A DNA stretch of 64,000 nucleotides from CANLBN01 sp965230205 (GTDB lineage Bacteria > Pseudomonadota > Gammaproteobacteria > Pseudomonadales > Cellvibrionaceae), in the NCBI GenBank assembly GCA_965230205.1, contig OZ245996.1, positions 3,348,001 to 3,412,000 of the forward strand, read 5' to 3'. Each line of letters begins with the position of its first letter. Positions within the stretch are counted from its first letter, which is position 1. Shown here in pieces: positions 61,433 to 64,000 of this stretch. Below the pieces are notes generated by a model. It made no database searches and was not told where the DNA came from. It saw only the letters and a list, made by a program, of their open reading frames with translations. Both the position numbers and the translations under genes were made by a program.

Positions 61433-61614
61433 TGCTTTTTTTCATCATCATAGTCTTCCTCTATATCTATGGAGTGAAAACCTCCAGATAATCTACCAGT
61501 AGGTTCATCCTTATCTACGGGAGGAGCAATATTTTTCTTTTTAATTTTATCAGACATTTTTTTGAGCCTTTTTAGGGCTTCAGTCTCATTGATTTCAGTT
61601 TTATTTTTAGTCAT
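61429..61614 (-). CDS. Small charged protein (61 aa) in the hcp-linked chain
   Basis: A 61-residue protein. The first 30 residues (NETEALKRLKKMSDKIKKK) form a basic amphipathic helix; the tail is acidic (DIEEDYDDEKKQ) after a Gly/Pro-containing turn. Its ALKRLKKxxxKIKKK helix resembles ELKRLKEYANKLK in the upstream 48-aa protein. It overlaps that gene by 8 bases and the 23-aa frame by 4 bases. No family recognised. Confidence 0.58.
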   Translation of the reverse strand: MTKNKTEINETEALKRLKKMSDKIKKKNIAPPVDKDEPTGRLSGGFHSIDIEEDYDDEKKQ

Positions 61615-61753
61615 TGTTTGTTGACCTATTGATATTACCTATTGGTTCTTGATCGTTTAGAGCAGGAGAGTTAATTTTCAGTTTATTTGCATACTCTTTC
61701 AATCTTTTTAGTTCTTGCTCTTCGGTTAAGTTTTTAATGTCTTCATTGGTCAT
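61607..61753 (-). CDS. Small charged protein (48 aa) in the hcp-linked chain
   Basis: A 48-codon frame starting MTNEDIKNLTEEQELKRLKE. AGGTGA nine bases upstream, overlapping the stop region of the GNAT-like gene, is its ribosome-binding site. Its stop is 8 bases inside the 61-aa gene. The N-terminal helix is related to that of the 61-aa protein; the C-terminal half is polar and probably disordered. Confidence 0.55.
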   Translation of the reverse strand: MTNEDIKNLTEEQELKRLKEYANKLKINSPALNDQEPIGNINRSTNND

Positions 61754-61763
61754 TATTATTCAC

Positions 61764-62306
61764 CTATTTCAAGGGTTTAGCTAAATAACGAGGGCTGTAT
61801 TTAGTGCCTGAATATAATTTATATCCTAGTTTTTTATAGCTTAATACTGCACCATCTACCGGGTCGATAATTCGTGATTCTTCTGCACCTACGGCAAATC
61901 CAAACATTTCTACTGCCGAAAGGGCAATATAGGCTATACGTCCCTTTAATGGGTGGAGTAAGTCTGTAGATGCTTCGAGTACTTCTAGTCTAATGTGTAC
62001 ATTCTTGTCTGACATCTTTCCTAACAGTAGACCACAAAGTGTATCACCAAACCATATGGCCGCCTCGAAGCGTTTAGGGTATTTCTCTCTATAGTTTGAT
62101 ACCCAGCTAGACCATTCCCAGCCTCCATTAGGGGGTTGTCTATCACTATTTGGCCAGTCTTGGTGTTTTGACAAAGCTATACTATTGATTGGAGTTAGTT
62201 TGACGCCAGGCATATTTATTGACTTTGGCAGCTCTGAATATACTGCCATTCTTAAGCGATTGTATTTATCTTTATATTCTGCATAACTTTTTTTCGGATT
62301 TTCCAT
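61764..62306 (-). CDS. GNAT-like acetyltransferase-fold protein next to hcp
   Basis: A 180-residue protein. The C-terminal two-thirds look like a GNAT fold: FEAAIWFGDTLCGLLLGKMSDKNVHIRLEV (strands 4-5) and GRIAYIALSAVEMFGFAVGAEESRIIDPVDGAVLSYKKLGYKLY, with the usual helix and closing YxxLGY motif. The acetyl-CoA loop is not of the standard Q/RxxGxG/A form. The ATG at 62306 has AGGAAAG six bases upstream; a longer frame would overlap hcp. It lies 49 bases after hcp, a position where effectors or effector-associated proteins are encoded. Enzyme activity is unproven. Confidence 0.55.
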   Translation of the reverse strand: MENPKKSYAEYKDKYNRLRMAVYSELPKSINMPGVKLTPINSIALSKHQDWPNSDRQPPNGGWEWSSWVSNYREKYPKRFEAAIWFGDTLCGLLLGKMSDKNVHIRLEVLEASTDLLHPLKGRIAYIALSAVEMFGFAVGAEESRIIDPVDGAVLSYKKLGYKLYSGTKYSPRYLAKPLK

Positions 62307-62355
62307 AAAAGGCTTTCCTAGCAAGTTAATTTGTTTGCTTAAAGAAAAATTTATA

Positions 62356-62844
62356 TTATTTTTTAGTATTGCTTGCTGTATCAAATCCAACGGCATCAGG
62401 AGAGGTTGCATTACCGTCTTCATCATAGGAGATATATTTCGCTTCCATTTCTATAAAGCTAATTGTAATAACTTCAGTTGGTCTATCGGTATCACCAGAA
62501 ATACCGCCAACTTTATAATTACTGATTAAGGCATTCTTCAGTGTGTACTCCATATACACATCAGCACCAGAACCAGTGCCCGTTTTAGTTAAATGAAGTT
62601 TAACAGTTTTGCCTGTACCACAGCAGGATTCAATAAATAGTCTATTAGAGGAACTATCCATTTTCTTATTAATTTTGAGATCAGTAATAACCGCATTAGA
62701 TGACTCGCGGTCACCTTGGGTAGAGGTTGAGGATGTTATATTACGTTCTACTCCCCATTGCCAAGAGGTGACATCAATCCAATCTTTATGGCCTTGGTCT
62801 GATGATTCACCTTTAATGCCTTCGTAGTTTAAAAATACGCTCAT
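62356..62844 (-). CDS. hcp: Type VI secretion tube protein Hcp
   Basis: A 162-residue Hcp-family protein. Family features: SVFLNYEGIKGESSDQGHKDWIDVTSWQWGVERNI at the N-terminus, then RESSNAVITDLKINKKMDSSSNRLFIESCCGTGKTVKLHL and ITISFIEMEAKYISYDEDG near the end. Hcp forms the hexameric-ring tube ejected by T6SS and can carry small effectors inside it. No other T6SS genes are in the window, so this is an orphan or auxiliary hcp locus. AAAAGGAGCAAC precedes the ATG. It is the first gene of the leftward chain down to 60647. Confidence 0.92.
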   Translation of the reverse strand: MSVFLNYEGIKGESSDQGHKDWIDVTSWQWGVERNITSSTSTQGDRESSNAVITDLKINKKMDSSSNRLFIESCCGTGKTVKLHLTKTGTGSGADVYMEYTLKNALISNYKVGGISGDTDRPTEVITISFIEMEAKYISYDEDGNATSPDAVGFDTASNTKK

Positions 62845-63076
62845 CGTGTTGCTCCTTTTAAGTCATTATTTTTAATAATCATATATGCATCCGTGTACCC
62901 TGATAGACACTCGTCGCATCTCGGGTAGAACCGTATAGAGAAATAAAAGTAGGGTCAATAAGGAGTAGGTGAATTGCCTGCTAATGGCGTTTAATTCATT
63001 CTTTAGGCGATTGAGAACTAATTATTTGTGAGCCGTGTCACAGTTGGTTTGTAACATCGATATAGGAGTTTGATTT

Positions 63077-63316
63077 TTATTGATGTTTTTTAAGCGCCTT
63101 TAAATCTTCCATTAAGTCATTTGCATCATAGGCAAGAGTTTGACCATATTGACCTAATATTTCATGAAATTCCATTTCAGATTTACCAACAATCTTCCCT
63201 CCTTGAACGCCGTTAATTTTTCTTAATTGATAAAATGATACGGCAATTATTTCTTTGACTTGTTGTTCATCAAGGTCAACGATATCCATCACATCGTCTG
63301 TAATTTCAATATTCAT
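63077..63316 (-). CDS. UPF0175-family small protein (antitoxin-like)
   Basis: A 79-residue protein: NIEITDDVMDIVDLDEQQVKEIIAVSFYQLRKI, then GKIVGKSEMEFHEILGQYGQTLAYDANDLMEDLKALKK. The EF(H/L)E(I/L)LGxxGxxxxYDxxDLxEDL ending is the UPF0175 pattern; some members act as antitoxins with PIN-like toxins. The TTG six codons earlier is less likely than the ATG at 63316. No toxin partner is adjacent. It lies upstream of hcp, separated by 232 bases without a visible gene. Confidence 0.72.
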   Translation of the reverse strand: MNIEITDDVMDIVDLDEQQVKEIIAVSFYQLRKINGVQGGKIVGKSEMEFHEILGQYGQTLAYDANDLMEDLKALKKHQ

Positions 63317-63537
63317 ATTTTTCACTCTATCCAAACGTTTCTATAGAGGATTATGTGACAAAGTAGGGCGATCAACAATAAAAATTAATAGGGGGCTCAT
63401 TCCAGATATTAGAGCTATAGATCGGGATTTCCAGCTAGACCTTTTAAACAGATGCTATGTTGTTGCGGCACAATGAGATTGTGTGACCTAGCCAGCCTCC
63501 GTATTACCTATCCCTTCCCCTATTAGCCAGCCCACAA

Positions 63538-63570
63538 GTCACACACGTACAGACTGCTGCTTTGTGTGAC
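63538..63570. repeat. Hairpin with TGTGTGAC arms
   Basis: GTCACACA (63538-63545) and TGTGTGAC (63563-63570) form a perfect 8-bp stem, with a further direct TGTGTGAC copy at 63480-63487. T-rich sequence follows on the plus strand. It could be a terminator or a leftover recombination site; I saw no integron attC core sites. Confidence 0.45.
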
Positions 63571-63588
63571 TTTTACCTAGGAATAATT

Positions 63589-63681
63589 ATGAACGAAGTT
63601 GAAGCTGTAAAACACATCGATGACATTACGACAATCCACACTTTACTGAAGAAGCATAGCTCACAATCAGTGTGTTACTAG
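63589..63681 (+). pseudogene. Short frame (30 aa) resembling the start of a tyrosine recombinase
   Basis: ATG at 63589 follows TAGGAATAATT, a good ribosome-binding site, and encodes MNEVEAVKHIDDITTIHTLL then KKHSSQSVCY and a stop. N-termini of the form 'V-x-x-I-x-D-I-x-x-I-x-x-L-L-K' occur in phage-type tyrosine recombinases, so this may be the broken start of an integrase whose remainder is lost. The match is short and I cannot verify it; a free small peptide is the alternative. Confidence 0.3.
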
Positions 63682-63793
63682 CGGTCAACGCCCATCGTCA
63701 ATAGATCACTACTGAGTTCAATTGATCTCCACTACCGAGAGGCTGGTCAGTTTCTGCCAGCCCCAGCAATGACCTTTAGATTTAGAACTTGTT

Positions 63794-64000
63794 TTACTGA
63801 ATCCACGTCCCTTTATCAGGATAAGGTTGGGTAACACCGGCTCTATCTGCAGCCCGATTCGCTGCACGTTTCTTAAAGTCCATGTTGAGCAGTTTAGAGG
63901 CTTTATCTGTAGCAGACGCGTTTTGGTACTCAATGATGGCCAACTCAGCATCATGTCTCGCCTGCTCGTACACTCCTAGCGCTGCCAACTGAACTTTAGT
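63794..64000 (-). CDS. C-terminal part of an unknown protein, cut by window edge
   Basis: The frame is open from position 64000 to the stop at 63794-63796, giving 68 residues from TKVQLAALGVYEQARHDAEL to a basic, polar end (KKRAANRAADRAGVTQPYPDKGTW then IQ). A TTG at 63988 is not needed as a start because the frame runs on past the edge. Alanine/arginine-rich helices dominate. No family recognised; by position near hcp it could belong to a secretion or mobile-element protein. Confidence 0.5.
   Translation of the reverse strand, partial: TKVQLAALGVYEQARHDAELAIIEYQNASATDKASKLLNMDFKKRAANRAADRAGVTQPYPDKGTWIQ

Noticed and set aside
62307..62426. Longer start for the GNAT-like gene overlapping hcp by about 70 bases
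   Set aside because: The internal ATG at 62306 has a good ribosome-binding site and gives a clean 49-base spacing after hcp.
63718..63954. 78-codon minus-strand frame at the right edge
   Set aside because: Overlaps the longer frame that runs off the window edge and has no ribosome-binding site or family-like sequence.

Overview
The window reads as the chromosome of an AT-rich gammaproteobacterium, most likely a marine member of the Pseudomonadales/Oceanospirillales group. This rests on gene order and content, not on a database search. The order monomeric icd, cspD, clpS, clpA, infA, bpt, aat, trxB, then ftsK, lolA, rarA, crcB, serS, cysG is the conserved arrangement known from Pseudomonas and relatives. 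An acrylate module (acuR-acuI), periplasmic nitrate reductase, a cis/trans fatty acid isomerase and an Hcp protein fit a marine, facultatively nitrate-respiring cell. No rRNA, tRNA or CRISPR array was found.

Layout. (1) 1-20530, housekeeping: tRNA/rRNA modification (mnmA, nudJ, rluE), isocitrate dehydrogenase, the N-degron protein-degradation pathway (aat, bpt, clpS, clpA), thioredoxin reductase, an LPS-kinase-like protein, ftsK, lolA, rarA, fluoride channel, serS, siroheme synthase and a periplasmic rhodanese. (2) 20541-20806: a 266-bp element with 33-bp terminal inverted repeats, flanking TA and two internal hairpins (MITE-like). (3) 20898-22934: a chemoreceptor-like protein and a small basic protein. 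(4) 23109-30848: a catabolic island. A luciferase-type monooxygenase, flavin reductase, hydrolase, DUF1185 protein and aldehyde dehydrogenase run leftward. An FCD-type GntR regulator, carboxymuconolactone-decarboxylase-like protein and succinate-semialdehyde dehydrogenase run rightward from a shared operator region. (5) 31445-41838: djlA, a SEC-C/YchJ protein, two unknowns, ppnN, a YebC-family regulator, glutathione reductase, a rimK neighbourhood and a small thioesterase. (6) 41966-47150: a complete branched-chain-amino-acid-type ABC transporter with a Tat-exported binding protein. (7) 47608-50862: cti with an unusual signal peptidase. (8) 50975-52710: acuI and acuR, each behind the same palindromic operator. 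(9) 52765-56944: napEDABC with a perfect FNR/Anr box. (10) 57083-60558: a GST/PPOX pair, an AraC regulator and a divergent Tat-exported cysteine hydrolase. (11) 60647-64000, accessory: an orphan hcp gene followed by a GNAT-like protein and a tight chain of very small charged ORFs, then a UPF0175 gene, possible recombination remnants and a truncated reading frame at the window edge.

How the parts fit. Regions 4, 8 and 9 look like conditional carbon and respiration modules, each with a visible regulator or operator: GntR at ATTGTATACAAT, AcuR at TAGACCGATCGTCTA, FNR at TTGATTTAGATCAA. The least explained parts are the hcp-linked small-gene chain and the chemistry of the monooxygenase island. 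Function calls come from recognising families by eye in the translated sequence. Starts were moved from the longest frame where a better Shine-Dalgarno site, family length or gene overlap supported it.
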